A stretch of 64,000 bases of DNA from Aminivibrio pyruvatiphilus (GTDB taxonomy: Bacteria > Synergistota > Synergistia > Synergistales > Aminobacteriaceae), in contig NZ_SORI01000003.1 of assembly GCF_004366815.1 (NCBI RefSeq), forward strand, positions 62,001 to 126,000. The letters are read 5' to 3'. Both the position numbers and the translations under genes were made by a program. Shown piece after piece: positions 54,701-62,250 of the stretch. The notes beneath the pieces are model-generated. The model was not told the DNA's origin, did no database searches, and worked only from the letters and a program-made list of their open reading frames with translations. Position 1 is the first letter of the stretch. Each line of letters starts with the position of its first letter.

Positions 54701-54740
54701 GGTCGTTCCGGTGCTCTACGCGGAAGCGCTGAAAGCCTAG
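51720..54740 (+). CDS. RND-family efflux pump permease (AcrB-like)
   Basis: 1006 aa, 12 membrane segments in two halves. It starts with FSLRKSTITWFLTVLVVIGG. It has the typical TTYPGASPREVEEEVT near residue 45, TM4 block GALIIALGMLVDNAIVVADG (Asp of the proton relay) near 395, and the second-half block LLGFLSLAGMLIKNAIVLIDQID near 905. It exports drugs or other amphiphiles using the proton motive force. No outer-membrane channel gene is adjacent, so it may use the TolC protein encoded at 57.8 kb. It ends with a strong terminator. Confidence 0.94.
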   Translation: MNFADFSLRKSTITWFLTVLVVIGGVWAYGRLGKLEDPSFTIKTAAISTTYPGASPREVEEEVTALIESAAQKLGQTDKVRSLSKEGVSIVYVDIKDTYTAKDLPQIWDELRRKISDIQSSLPPGAGPSVVNDDYGDVFGVYFALTGDGYTFRELEDHGDFLRRELLLVPGVAKVEIAGIQQEVIYLEMDRTRMAALGISLDEISNLLSAQNVVTGAGSAAVGPELLRIAPTGYFSSLDVLENLLLRAGSGQTLRLGDIASVSRGYMEPPARAMRFNGKPALGIGVSNVDGGNVITIGEAVKQRLRELLPRTPVGMEMHLIYYQADTVKESIDNFVTNLLEALAIVIGILLVFMGLRSGLLIGAMLLLTILATFVAMKLAAIDLHSISLGALIIALGMLVDNAIVVADGILVGVEQGKDPAAAAREVVGQTQMPLLGATIIAVIAFAPIGLSPDSTGEYCRSLFQVVGISLMLSWLLAVTVTPLAGAAVLRTTKSAVSTDPYGTPIYRAYRNFLRICLTRRKTVIASVFVLLVLSMAAFSMVDKSFFPNSTSPMFTVDFWRIRGTGVEATLDDGRRMQAFLSVQPETKSVAVYAGEGALRFILTYTPGDPASNYGHLIVEATDSEGAERLKSRLAEFVRAELPHLDPRIRSFSKGTGGGAKVQVRFLGEDPDTLRDLRNKAVAVLKEDPDSINIRDNWGERVKVIRPVLGDTIQELGLTRKDVANALKASYSGLRVGLFREGEKLVPMMARLPAEERGSLENLGETQIWSTLSRRYIPLAQAAQDIEVTAEDPAVYRINRMRALTVEADSGSGSAAALFSRVREKIESLPLPPGTTMEWGGEYENSRKAQGGLMGMIPVAFMVIVVILVALFNGLRQPLIILLCLPLSVMGLSVGLLVMGKSFDFLALLGFLSLAGMLIKNAIVLIDQIDLEIRLGKAPFDAILDSGISRCRPVMMAALTTVLGMIPLYFDVLFSAMAVTIMFGLSFATVLTLVVVPVLYAEALKA

Positions 54741-54757
54741 TTCCGCCCCGTTCGACG

Positions 54758-54790
54758 CATCCGGCCCCATGATGGGGCCGGATGTTTTTT
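54758..54790 (+). terminator. Terminator of the RND operon
   Basis: CATCCGGCCCC (54758-54768) pairs with GGGGCCGGATG (54774-54784), followed by TTTTTT. Confidence 0.9.
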
Positions 54791-54832
54791 CAACACTTCC
54801 AATTTGCCCTTTATTTCGTCTCTTTTCGGTTC

Positions 54833-54838
54833 TATAAT
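54833..54838 (+). promoter_or_regulatory. -10 box for the M20/DUF5058 operon
   Basis: TATAAT lies 40 bp before the ATG. The -35 candidate TTTATT at 54810-54815 is 17 bp upstream but weak. Confidence 0.45.
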
Positions 54839-54878
54839 ATGAAATGTTTTTGACATGTTCAGAGAGGAGTGAAGTGTC

Positions 54879-56120
54879 ATGTCGTTGAATGTGGACATTT
54901 CCCGCCTGATGAGCCGCCTGGAGATCCTGAGCGGATTCAACGCCACTCCGGGAAAGGGAATTACGAGGTTTTCCTATTCACCTGAGGACAGGGAAGCCAG
55001 GAAATATTTGGAAGCACTTTTCTCCTCCATGGGCCTGAAAACGACTGTGGACGGAGCGGGAAATATGCGGGCGCGCCTGGAGGGATCAGATCCGGGCGCG
55101 CCCGCCGTTCTCTCCGGTTCCCACATCGACACCGTCCTTCACGGTGGAAAGTACGACGGCGCAGTGGGTACCCTTGGGGCCATCGAGGCTGTCCAGGCAA
55201 TCATGGAAAGCGGCCTCCCCCGCCGGTGTCCTCTCGAGGTGGCGATGTTCGCCGAGGAGGAAGGGTCCAATTTCGGCTCCACCCTCGCGGGAAGCAAGGC
55301 TCTCGTGGGAAAATACACCCTCGCCCATATGGAGAAACTCAAAACTCCGGAAGGAAAATCCATGGCCGGCCTGCTCCGGGAAGGGGGATACACCCCGGAA
55401 TCCATGGCGGACAACCTCCTTCGTCCGGAAACAATCAAGGCCATGGTGGAACTCCACATCGAGCAGAGCGTGGTGCTCGAGTCACGGGGAGTTCCAGTGG
55501 GCATCGTCGAAGCTGTGGCGGGCATCAGGGTCCTTGAAATACGGATCAGGGGCGTGCCGAATCATGCGGGGGCCACCCCCATGACGCTCCGGCAGGATCC
55601 TCTGGCCGCCGGGGCCCGGCTCATGGGCACCATCGAAGACCTGGCGAAGAAATCGGCGACGGGCTCCACCGTGGCGACAGTCGGAAAGATTCTCTGCCGC
55701 CCCAACGTGTCCAACATCATTCCGGAAGAAGTCACGTTCACCGTTGACATCAGGGATGTACAAGACGCCGGGATAGAATCCGTCGCGGCCGGAATAGAGA
55801 AGGCGGCCGAAGCTCTCGCCGCCTCGAGGGACGTCTCCGTGGACGTGGTGCACATCTCCGAATCCGCCCCGGTTCTGCTTGACGGGCACATCGCCGGCGT
55901 AACGGAAACCTGCGCCCGGAGAAGAAATTTTCGCTATGCGCGCATGAACAGCGGCGCCGTCCACGATGCCTGCATGTTCGCCCCCCTGGTGCCCACCGGG
56001 ATGATCTTCATCCCGAGCAAAGGGGGCAGAAGCCACGTGCCCGAGGAGTTTACCGGGAAGGAGGACATTGGAAAGGGGGTCTCGCTGCTGGCGGACGTAC
56101 TGTACGAACTTTCGAAATGA
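54879..56120 (+). CDS. M20-family Zn hydrolase (hydantoinase/carbamoylase type)
   Basis: 413 aa. Signature blocks of the allantoate amidohydrolase / N-carbamoyl-amino-acid hydrolase group are GSHIDTVLHGGKYDGAVG near residue 80, FAEEEGSNFGSTLAGSKAL near 123, ELHIEQSVVLE near 190, GVPNHAGATPM near 227 and the late SGAVHDACMFAP with PSKGGRSHVPEE. It should remove the carbamoyl group (or a similar amide) from an N-carbamoyl amino acid or ureido acid. ATG at 54879 follows GAGAGGAG with a usable distance. Two membrane proteins follow in the same direction and may import its substrate. Confidence 0.9.
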   Translation: MSLNVDISRLMSRLEILSGFNATPGKGITRFSYSPEDREARKYLEALFSSMGLKTTVDGAGNMRARLEGSDPGAPAVLSGSHIDTVLHGGKYDGAVGTLGAIEAVQAIMESGLPRRCPLEVAMFAEEEGSNFGSTLAGSKALVGKYTLAHMEKLKTPEGKSMAGLLREGGYTPESMADNLLRPETIKAMVELHIEQSVVLESRGVPVGIVEAVAGIRVLEIRIRGVPNHAGATPMTLRQDPLAAGARLMGTIEDLAKKSATGSTVATVGKILCRPNVSNIIPEEVTFTVDIRDVQDAGIESVAAGIEKAAEALAASRDVSVDVVHISESAPVLLDGHIAGVTETCARRRNFRYARMNSGAVHDACMFAPLVPTGMIFIPSKGGRSHVPEEFTGKEDIGKGVSLLADVLYELSK

Positions 56121-56217
56121 AAGGAGGCGGGAAGGACACATCCGGAACACGGCGGCCAACATAGGGAGAAAGAGTGCTGAAAAGGCTGTTCATTGAGAGG
56201 AAAGGGAGGTGTCTTGC

Positions 56218-56910
56218 GTGGACGAAGTGTTGAAAGTGGCAAATTCCATGGGTGCATGGCTCACGGCCGCTCCAATCGTCATCATCGCCCTGGTCCAGGT
56301 GCTTCTGTACTACCGGCAGATCTACCACGCCGCCGATGCGGTGAACCTGACCAGGGAACAGCTTTCCCAGGCCTTCCGCACCGGTATGGTGACGTCCATC
56401 GGCCCCGTGGTGGCCATCTTCATCATCATGGTGGGCCTCATGTCGGTGATAGGCGCCCCCATGGCCTGGATGCGCCTCGCCGTCATCGGCGCCGCTCCCA
56501 CGGAGCTGACGGCGGCCACCCTCGGCGCCGACGCCATGGGAGTGAAGTTCGGAGGAGAGGGCTACACTCTCCAGGTGATGGCCGTCTCCTGGTGGACCAT
56601 GGCCATCAACGGCGTCGGCTGGCTCCTGCTCGTGGGGCTTTTCGCCCACAAGCTGGAGGATGTCCGGGAAAAGGTGGGCGGCGGGGACACGAAATGGCTG
56701 GGAATCCTTTCCACGGCGGCCATGATCGGCGTGTTCGGCTACCTGAACAGCCGGAATCTGACGGCGGTGAGCGGCCCCCTCGTGGCAGCCGTGACGGGGG
56801 CCGTATCCATGGTCCTCCTGCTGCAGGTGGCGAAGAAAATGCCGCAGATCAAGGAATACACCCTCGGCATAGCCATGCTTATCGGCATGTTCGCCGCCAT
56901 GTTCTACTAG
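56218..56910 (+). CDS. DUF5058-family membrane protein
   Basis: 230 aa, about six to seven membrane segments. It begins with MDEVLKVANSMGAWLTAAPIVIIALVQ-type sequence, with a loop FRTGMVTSIGPVVAIFIIMVGL and MAWMRLAVIGAAPTEL that I recognise from DUF5058 proteins. GTG at 56218 has AAAGGGAGG at 8 nt. It probably forms a two-subunit secondary transporter with the next gene. Function is unproven; pairs like this are often beside M20 hydrolases in peptide-fermenting anaerobes, which is inference from memory, not a search. Confidence 0.75.
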   Translation: MDEVLKVANSMGAWLTAAPIVIIALVQVLLYYRQIYHAADAVNLTREQLSQAFRTGMVTSIGPVVAIFIIMVGLMSVIGAPMAWMRLAVIGAAPTELTAATLGADAMGVKFGGEGYTLQVMAVSWWTMAINGVGWLLLVGLFAHKLEDVREKVGGGDTKWLGILSTAAMIGVFGYLNSRNLTAVSGPLVAAVTGAVSMVLLLQVAKKMPQIKEYTLGIAMLIGMFAAMFY

Positions 56911-56929
56911 GGAAGGAGAGGTGACTGAA

Positions 56930-57607
56930 ATGGCAGCGGAACAGATCAACGAGCAGAAGTACCACGAGGTATGGACCACGCCGGTCATCCGGCTCGGCAT
57001 CAGCACCATGCTCCTGGCCTGCGTGCTGAGCTTCATCCCCCTCATCTACCTCTACATGGTCCACGGCATCCTGCCTCCCTTCTCTGCCGCACTCACCGCA
57101 TGGGGGCTTGTGGCATCCGTCTTCGGCGCCTTCTACATCGTGGAGCCCATCTCCTACTACCCCATCCTCGGCCTTGCGGGGACCTACATCTCCTTCCTCA
57201 GCGGCAACATCTCCAACCTCCGCCTTCCCTGCTCCGCCATGGCCCAGGAAGTGGTGGGCGTTGAGGAAGGGACCAAGCAGGCGGAGATCATCGGGACCAT
57301 GGGGATCATCGGCTCCGTGGTGGTGAACCTTGCCGGGGTGACCCTGGCGGCCTTCGTGGGAGCGTGGATCATCGGCCTCTTCCCGGCCTTTGTGGCTGAC
57401 GCCTTCCGGAAATTCACCGCTCCGGCCATCTTCGGCGCCGTGTTCGGCCAGTTCGCCATGAGGCAGCCCAAGCTGGCTCCCTTCGCCCTGGCCATCCCCC
57501 TCACCCTTCTCCACTTCAAGGCTCCCATATGGCTGGTGATCCTGGCGTCGGTGTTCGGCACCATCGCCATTTCACGGATATTCTACAAGGCAAAGCTCAT
57601 TCACTGA
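56930..57607 (+). CDS. Membrane protein paired with DUF5058 (putative transporter subunit)
   Basis: 225 aa, about five hydrophobic segments (LGISTMLLACVLSFIPLIYLY; FSAALTAWGLVASVFGAFY; GIIGSVVVNLAGVTLAAFVGA; FTAPAIFGAVFGQFA; WLVILASVFGTIAISRIF). A conserved-looking PISYYPILGLAGTYISFLSG loop is present. ATG at 56930 was chosen over the upstream GTG at 56921. It lies 19 bp after the DUF5058 gene and ends in a terminator, so the two probably form one complex. I do not recognise a named family. Confidence 0.65.
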   Translation: MAAEQINEQKYHEVWTTPVIRLGISTMLLACVLSFIPLIYLYMVHGILPPFSAALTAWGLVASVFGAFYIVEPISYYPILGLAGTYISFLSGNISNLRLPCSAMAQEVVGVEEGTKQAEIIGTMGIIGSVVVNLAGVTLAAFVGAWIIGLFPAFVADAFRKFTAPAIFGAVFGQFAMRQPKLAPFALAIPLTLLHFKAPIWLVILASVFGTIAISRIFYKAKLIH

Positions 57608-57620
57608 TTCTTCTCCTATG

Positions 57621-57653
57621 AGCCGGGGGCCCTCCGGGGCCCCCGGCTCTTTA
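57621..57653 (+). terminator. Terminator of the M20/DUF5058 operon
   Basis: AGCCGGGGGCCC (57621-57632) pairs with GGGCCCCCGGCT (57637-57648), followed by CTTTACC. The U run is short but the stem is strong. Confidence 0.7.
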
Positions 57654-57769
57654 CCTTTCTTTACCCTCCCCGCAGATTCACGAAAAAAAACTGCACCAAA
57701 TACGGACCGGCCATCCCCTCCATAGGGTTAGAATAAGGGCGAACAGACAAACAAAGGGGATGGAAGCCC

Positions 57770-59020
57770 ATGAACAAAAGAAATTTCGCTCCCGCACTTC
57801 TTGTAATCCTGGCAGTGCTGACTCTCTCGGGAACCCTTTTCGCCGAAGAAAAAACGATCTCCCTGGAGGAATGCCTCGCCCTGGCCGAGGCGAACCACCC
57901 CGCCCTCGAAGAGGCCCGGGCGGCCCTGGCCGGACAGCAGGCGAAGCTCGGCCAGGTGCGGGTAAGCAACGCCCTGAAGGGAAACCTCTCAGCGTCAGGT
58001 TCGAGGAATTCCGGCAGCGACGGATCCTATACCACGTCCTTCTCCGTGAGCAAGCTTCTCTCCGACTCCGGCAAGAACGCCCTGGAGAGGAAAAGCCAGG
58101 GCCTGTCCGTGGATGCCGCCTCCGAATCGCAGCGGGAGACCGTGCTTTCCGTGCGCACCGGCGTCAAGGACGCCTACTACGGGCTGCTCCTGGCCATGCG
58201 CAAGCGCGACCAGGCGGAGTCGGCGGTGAAGACCTACCAGCGTCACCTGGACAAGGCCCGGGGGTTTTACGATGCCGGAGTCAAGGCCCGGTTCGACGTC
58301 ACCAAGGCAGAAGTGGACCTGAGCAACGCCCGGATCGACCTGGTCTCCGCCGAGTCGTCCCTCGAAACCGCCAGGGCCGCCCTGTCGCGGGCCGTGGGCG
58401 TTCCCCTGGACCATGCCCGGCCCGTATCGGACTTCCTTGCCCCGAGGGACATCCCCGCTGAAAATTTCGCCCTGGAGCAGGCCCTCGAAAACCGGCCGGA
58501 CATCCGTTCTTCCCGGCTGAAAAGCCGGGCCGGAAAACTCGGCATATCCATCGCCGCAAAGGGCAACGCCGCCGAGATTTCAGTTTCTGGGTCCGCAAAG
58601 CTCTCTGGCACGTCACTTCCTCCCAACGACGATTTCAGAGTAGAACTTAAACTCTCGGTTCCCGTCTTCGACGGGGGACTGACGGAATACAGGATCGCCG
58701 AGGCACGGGCATCCGCCGACGGGCTGGACGCCTCCCGGAAAAAGCTTGAGCAGACCATCCGCTATGAGGTCCTGTCCGCCCTCCTTTCCGTCCGGGAGGC
58801 GGAGGCCCGCATCTCCGCCGCCGAACTGCTCGTCCGCCAGGCGCAGGAAAACCTTACCCTCGCCGAAGGGCGGTACGAAATGGGCGTGGGGAACGTCCTC
58901 GAGGTCGCCGACGCGCTCCTTGCGTTCAACTCCGCCAGGGTCAGTCATTTCCAGGCGCTCCACGATTACAGCACCGCCGTTTCGGACCTCGAACAGACTC
59001 TCGGAGGTGAATTCAAATGA
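57770..59020 (+). CDS. TolC-family outer-membrane efflux protein
   Basis: 416 aa with a signal peptide (MNKRNFAPALLVILAVLTLS, cut after LFA). It has the two OEP repeats: SLEECLALAEANHPALEEARAAL early and ALENRPDIRSSRLKSRAG later, each followed by long helices, with AGVKARFDVTKAEVDLSNA and MGVGNVLEVADALLAFNSAR as the conserved repeat turns. It forms the outer-membrane and periplasmic tunnel for the MacAB genes that follow, and perhaps for the RND pump. It overlaps macA by 4 bp. Confidence 0.92.
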   Translation: MNKRNFAPALLVILAVLTLSGTLFAEEKTISLEECLALAEANHPALEEARAALAGQQAKLGQVRVSNALKGNLSASGSRNSGSDGSYTTSFSVSKLLSDSGKNALERKSQGLSVDAASESQRETVLSVRTGVKDAYYGLLLAMRKRDQAESAVKTYQRHLDKARGFYDAGVKARFDVTKAEVDLSNARIDLVSAESSLETARAALSRAVGVPLDHARPVSDFLAPRDIPAENFALEQALENRPDIRSSRLKSRAGKLGISIAAKGNAAEISVSGSAKLSGTSLPPNDDFRVELKLSVPVFDGGLTEYRIAEARASADGLDASRKKLEQTIRYEVLSALLSVREAEARISAAELLVRQAQENLTLAEGRYEMGVGNVLEVADALLAFNSARVSHFQALHDYSTAVSDLEQTLGGEFK

Positions 59021-60270
59021 AAAAGGTTTTAATCCTTCTGATCCTCATCGCCGCCGGTTTCGCCTATCTTCGGTTCTCCCATTCCGACGGGCCCCGGTAC
59101 ACGTTCCGCACCGTTCCCCTGGAGAAGGGAGACATCACCTCCACCGTAACCGCCACGGGCAAGCTGGAAGCCGTCACCGTGGTGGAAGTGGGGACCCAGG
59201 TCTCGGGTACCCTCAAGGAAATTTACGCCGACTTCAACCAGCACGTGAAAAAGGGAGAGCTCATCGCCCTCATCGACCCCGACGTGCTCAAGGCGAAGCT
59301 CGAGGAAGCGAGGGCGAACCTCGCCGTGGCGAGGGCCTCGGCGGCCAGGGCGCGGGCCAATCTTGCGGAGAGCGACCGGAACCTCAAGCGGTACAAGGAG
59401 CTGTGGAACCGTCAGCTCATCGCACGAAGCGAACTCGACGCCGTGGAAACCACCCGGCTGACCAACAGGGCAAGCGTCCAGGAAGCGGATGCCAGGGTGC
59501 TCCAGGTCCAGGCGTCCCTCAGGCAGGCGGAGACGAACCTGGAATACACAAAAATCCTCTCCCCGGAGGACGGCGTCATCATCTCGAGGGAGGTGAACGT
59601 AGGCCAGACCGTGGCCGCGAGCCTGTCGGCCCCCGTTCTCTTCACCATCGCCAAGGACCTTTCGGACATGCAGATCGAGACGTCCGTGGACGAGGCCGAC
59701 ATATCCAGGGTAAAGGAAGGGCAGGAAGTGGAATTCTCCGTGGACGCCTACAGCGGAACCACATTCAAAGGGAAGGTGAAGCAGGTGCGCATCTCCCCCG
59801 CCACATCGGACAACGTGGTAACCTACCCCGTCATCATCTCCGTGGCCAACCCGGACCTGAAGCTCAAGCCCGGAATGACGGCCAACGTGTCTATCGTCAC
59901 CGACCGCCGGAAGGACGTCCTGAAGGTCCCCATGGCGGCCCTGAGGTTTTCCCCTCCCCCGGAGGATGCCGCTCCGCAGACTGCCGCCGCCACGTCGTCC
60001 CCCTTCAGTCCTTCCATGCCCCGACGCCGACCCGGAGGCGGAGCCGGCCAGGGCAACGGGAACGGCAACGCGGGCAGGACGGGAACGGTGTCCTCCGTCT
60101 GGACGGTACGGGACGGTGTCCTCGGAGAGAAGATCCAGTTCCGCGCCGGCATCGGCGACGGCTCCTTTGTGGAGGTCATCACCTCGAAGGAGCTGAAGGA
60201 GGGTGACCTCCTGGCTGTCTCCTTCTCGGAGCAGCCAAAGGAATCCCTGTGGGGGAAGATCTTCAAATGA
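59017..60270 (+). CDS. macA: MacA-type periplasmic adaptor
   Basis: 417 aa. One N-terminal membrane helix (KVLILLILIAAGFAYL) is followed by the MacA-type block GDITSTVTATGKLEAV, the lipoyl half VGTQVSGTLKEIYADFNQHVKKG, a short coiled-coil hairpin, and TKILSPEDGVIISREVNVGQTV. A Pro/Gly/Asn-rich insert at about 312-350 (ending with a GGGAGQGNGNGNAG run) separates the last beta-barrel domain and is a local oddity. It couples MacB to TolC. It begins in the ATGA overlap with tolC and ends in ATGA with the ATPase gene. Confidence 0.9.
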   Translation: MKKVLILLILIAAGFAYLRFSHSDGPRYTFRTVPLEKGDITSTVTATGKLEAVTVVEVGTQVSGTLKEIYADFNQHVKKGELIALIDPDVLKAKLEEARANLAVARASAARARANLAESDRNLKRYKELWNRQLIARSELDAVETTRLTNRASVQEADARVLQVQASLRQAETNLEYTKILSPEDGVIISREVNVGQTVAASLSAPVLFTIAKDLSDMQIETSVDEADISRVKEGQEVEFSVDAYSGTTFKGKVKQVRISPATSDNVVTYPVIISVANPDLKLKPGMTANVSIVTDRRKDVLKVPMAALRFSPPPEDAAPQTAAATSSPFSPSMPRRRPGGGAGQGNGNGNAGRTGTVSSVWTVRDGVLGEKIQFRAGIGDGSFVEVITSKELKEGDLLAVSFSEQPKESLWGKIFK

Positions 60271-60959
60271 GCCTCATCGATGTTCGGGACATCGTGAAAA
60301 TCTACCGCACCGGCGACGTGGAGCTCCGGGCCCTGGACGGAGTGACCTTCACGGTGGACCGGGGGGAATTCGTCTCCATCATGGGGCACTCCGGCTCGGG
60401 CAAGTCCACCATGATGAATATCCTCGGCTGCCTGGACGTGCCCGACGAAGGCTCCTACTCCCTCGACGGCAGCGAGGTGGGGTCCCTGCCGAAGGACGCC
60501 CTCGCCGGAATCAGGAACAGGAAGATCGGCTTCGTCTTCCAGGGGTTCAACCTCCTTCCCCGGGCCACCGCCCTGGAGAACGTGGAGCTGCCCCTCATCT
60601 ACGCGGGGGTTCCGGGAAAAACCAGAAAGGATCGTGGGAAGGCCGCCCTCGAGCGGGTGGGCCTCGCGGAAAGGATGACACACCGTCCAAGCCAGATGTC
60701 AGGAGGCCAGCAGCAGCGGGTGGCCATCGCCCGGGCCCTGGTGGGAGAAACGCCCCTCATCCTGGCTGACGAGCCCACGGGCAACCTGGACACCAAAACC
60801 AGCGAGGAGATCATGAATCTTTTCGTGGAGCTGAACCGGGAGGGCAAGACCATCATCCTGGTCACCCACGAACCCGACATCGCCGAATACAGCTCCCGGA
60901 CCCTCATGTTCCGGGACGGCAAACTCACCGGCGACGAAAGGAGGGCTCCCCGTGCTTGA
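60267..60959 (+). CDS. MacB-type ABC transporter ATPase (separate subunit)
   Basis: 230 aa. Walker A GHSGSGKST near residue 40, Q-loop FVFQGFNLLPR, signature MSGGQQQRVAIARAL, Walker B LILADEPTGNLD and H-loop LVTHEPD are all present, typical of the MacB/LolD family. In E. coli MacB is one polypeptide; here ATPase and permease are split, as in many bacteria. It overlaps macA by 4 bp and the permease by 8 bp. Confidence 0.93.
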   Translation: MSLIDVRDIVKIYRTGDVELRALDGVTFTVDRGEFVSIMGHSGSGKSTMMNILGCLDVPDEGSYSLDGSEVGSLPKDALAGIRNRKIGFVFQGFNLLPRATALENVELPLIYAGVPGKTRKDRGKAALERVGLAERMTHRPSQMSGGQQQRVAIARALVGETPLILADEPTGNLDTKTSEEIMNLFVELNREGKTIILVTHEPDIAEYSSRTLMFRDGKLTGDERRAPRA

Positions 60960-62172
60960 GACCCTCCGCACCGCCGTGCGCTCCCTGCTCTCCAACAAAA
61001 TACGGTCGGCCCTCACCATGCTGGGCATCATCATCGGCGTCGCCGCAGTGATCACCATGGTGGCCATCGGCGCCGGGGCCAGCGTCAACATCCAGAAGTT
61101 CATCTCCGGCGTGGGGAGCAACATCCTCATCGTCATGCCCGGAGCCTCCACGGCGGGAGGCGTCCGCCAGCAGGCGGGATCGGCATCAACTCTCACGGTG
61201 CAGGACGCCGAAGCCCTGGAACAGGAAGCTTTTGCCCTGAAGGGCGTGGCCCCGGAGATTTACAGCAGAACCCAGCTCGTCTACGGCAACATGAACTGGT
61301 CCACCATGATCACCGGCAGCACGCCCTCCATCTTCGACATACGGGAATGGCGCATCGCCGACGGGCGGTTCTTCCTTGACGGGGAGGCCCGGAGCGGAGC
61401 CAAGGTGGTTGTCCTCGGCTCCACGGTGGCGAAAAACCTCTTCGGTGAAGAAGACCCCATCGGCAAGACCATCCGCATCCGGAACGTCCCCATGGATGTG
61501 GTGGGCGTCCTGGCCCCCAAGGGTCAGACCCCCTGGGGCCAGGACCAGGACGACACGGCCTTTGTCCCCTTCCGGACGGCCCAGCTCCGGCTCTTCCGCC
61601 GGGCGGCGGCAAACTCGGTCCAGAGGATTACCGTCTCGGCCCTGAACGGCGACTCCGTGTCCGAGGCGGAACGGGAAATCAAGGCCATCATCAGGCAGCG
61701 GCACCGGCTCTCCGACCGGGAAACCGACGACTTCGACGTGCGGAACATGGCGGAGATGCTCGATGCGGCGGCCCAGTCCACCAAGGTCATGTCCCTGCTC
61801 CTCGGGGCGGTGGCCTCCGTCTCCCTTCTCGTGGGCGGCATCGGCATCATGAACATCATGCTCGTCTCCGTGACGGAACGCACCAGGGAGATCGGCATCC
61901 GCATGGCCATCGGCGCCCGGGGATCGGACATCCGGACCCAGTTCCTCATGGAGGCCCTGCTTCTCTCCGTGGCGGGGGGGATCATCGGCATCGTCCTCGG
62001 CACGTCGGCATCGAAGATCATCACCGGGATTCTCGGCTGGGCCACCGTCGTTTCAACCGGCTCCATCGTGCTGGCCTTCGGCTTTTCCGTCTTCGTGGGT
62101 ATTTTCTTCGGCTTCTATCCCGCCTGGAAGGCCTCCCTCCTCAACCCCATCGAAGCCCTGCGATACGAATAG
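60952..62172 (+). CDS. MacB-type ABC transporter permease (FtsX-like)
   Basis: 406 aa. The first membrane helix with MLGIIIGVAAVITMVAIGAG is followed by a large periplasmic domain (MacB_PCD; GVGSNILIVMPGA start). Three C-terminal helices begin at LLLGAVASVSLLVGGIGIMNIMLVSVTERTREIGIRMAIGA-type sequence and end in FFGFYPAWKASLLNPIEALRYE, the FtsX/MacB signature. It works as a mechanotransmitter to extrude substrates through TolC. GTG at 60952 follows AAAGGAGG. Confidence 0.93.
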   Translation: MLETLRTAVRSLLSNKIRSALTMLGIIIGVAAVITMVAIGAGASVNIQKFISGVGSNILIVMPGASTAGGVRQQAGSASTLTVQDAEALEQEAFALKGVAPEIYSRTQLVYGNMNWSTMITGSTPSIFDIREWRIADGRFFLDGEARSGAKVVVLGSTVAKNLFGEEDPIGKTIRIRNVPMDVVGVLAPKGQTPWGQDQDDTAFVPFRTAQLRLFRRAAANSVQRITVSALNGDSVSEAEREIKAIIRQRHRLSDRETDDFDVRNMAEMLDAAAQSTKVMSLLLGAVASVSLLVGGIGIMNIMLVSVTERTREIGIRMAIGARGSDIRTQFLMEALLLSVAGGIIGIVLGTSASKIITGILGWATVVSTGSIVLAFGFSVFVGIFFGFYPAWKASLLNPIEALRYE

Positions 62173-62187
62173 GCGGTACCGAATCGA

Positions 62188-62221
62188 AAGGAGCTCCCCT
62201 CTCATCGGAGGGGAGCTCCTT
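62188..62221 (+). terminator. Terminator after the tolC-macAB operon
   Basis: AAGGAGCTCCCCTC (62188-62201) and GAGGGGAGCTCCTT (62208-62221) form a perfect 14-bp stem. The U run is short on both sides. It lies between convergent genes and may serve both. Confidence 0.65.
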
Positions 62222-62250
62222 CGTCATGGCCGATCAGTTCCGCGGGCGGT

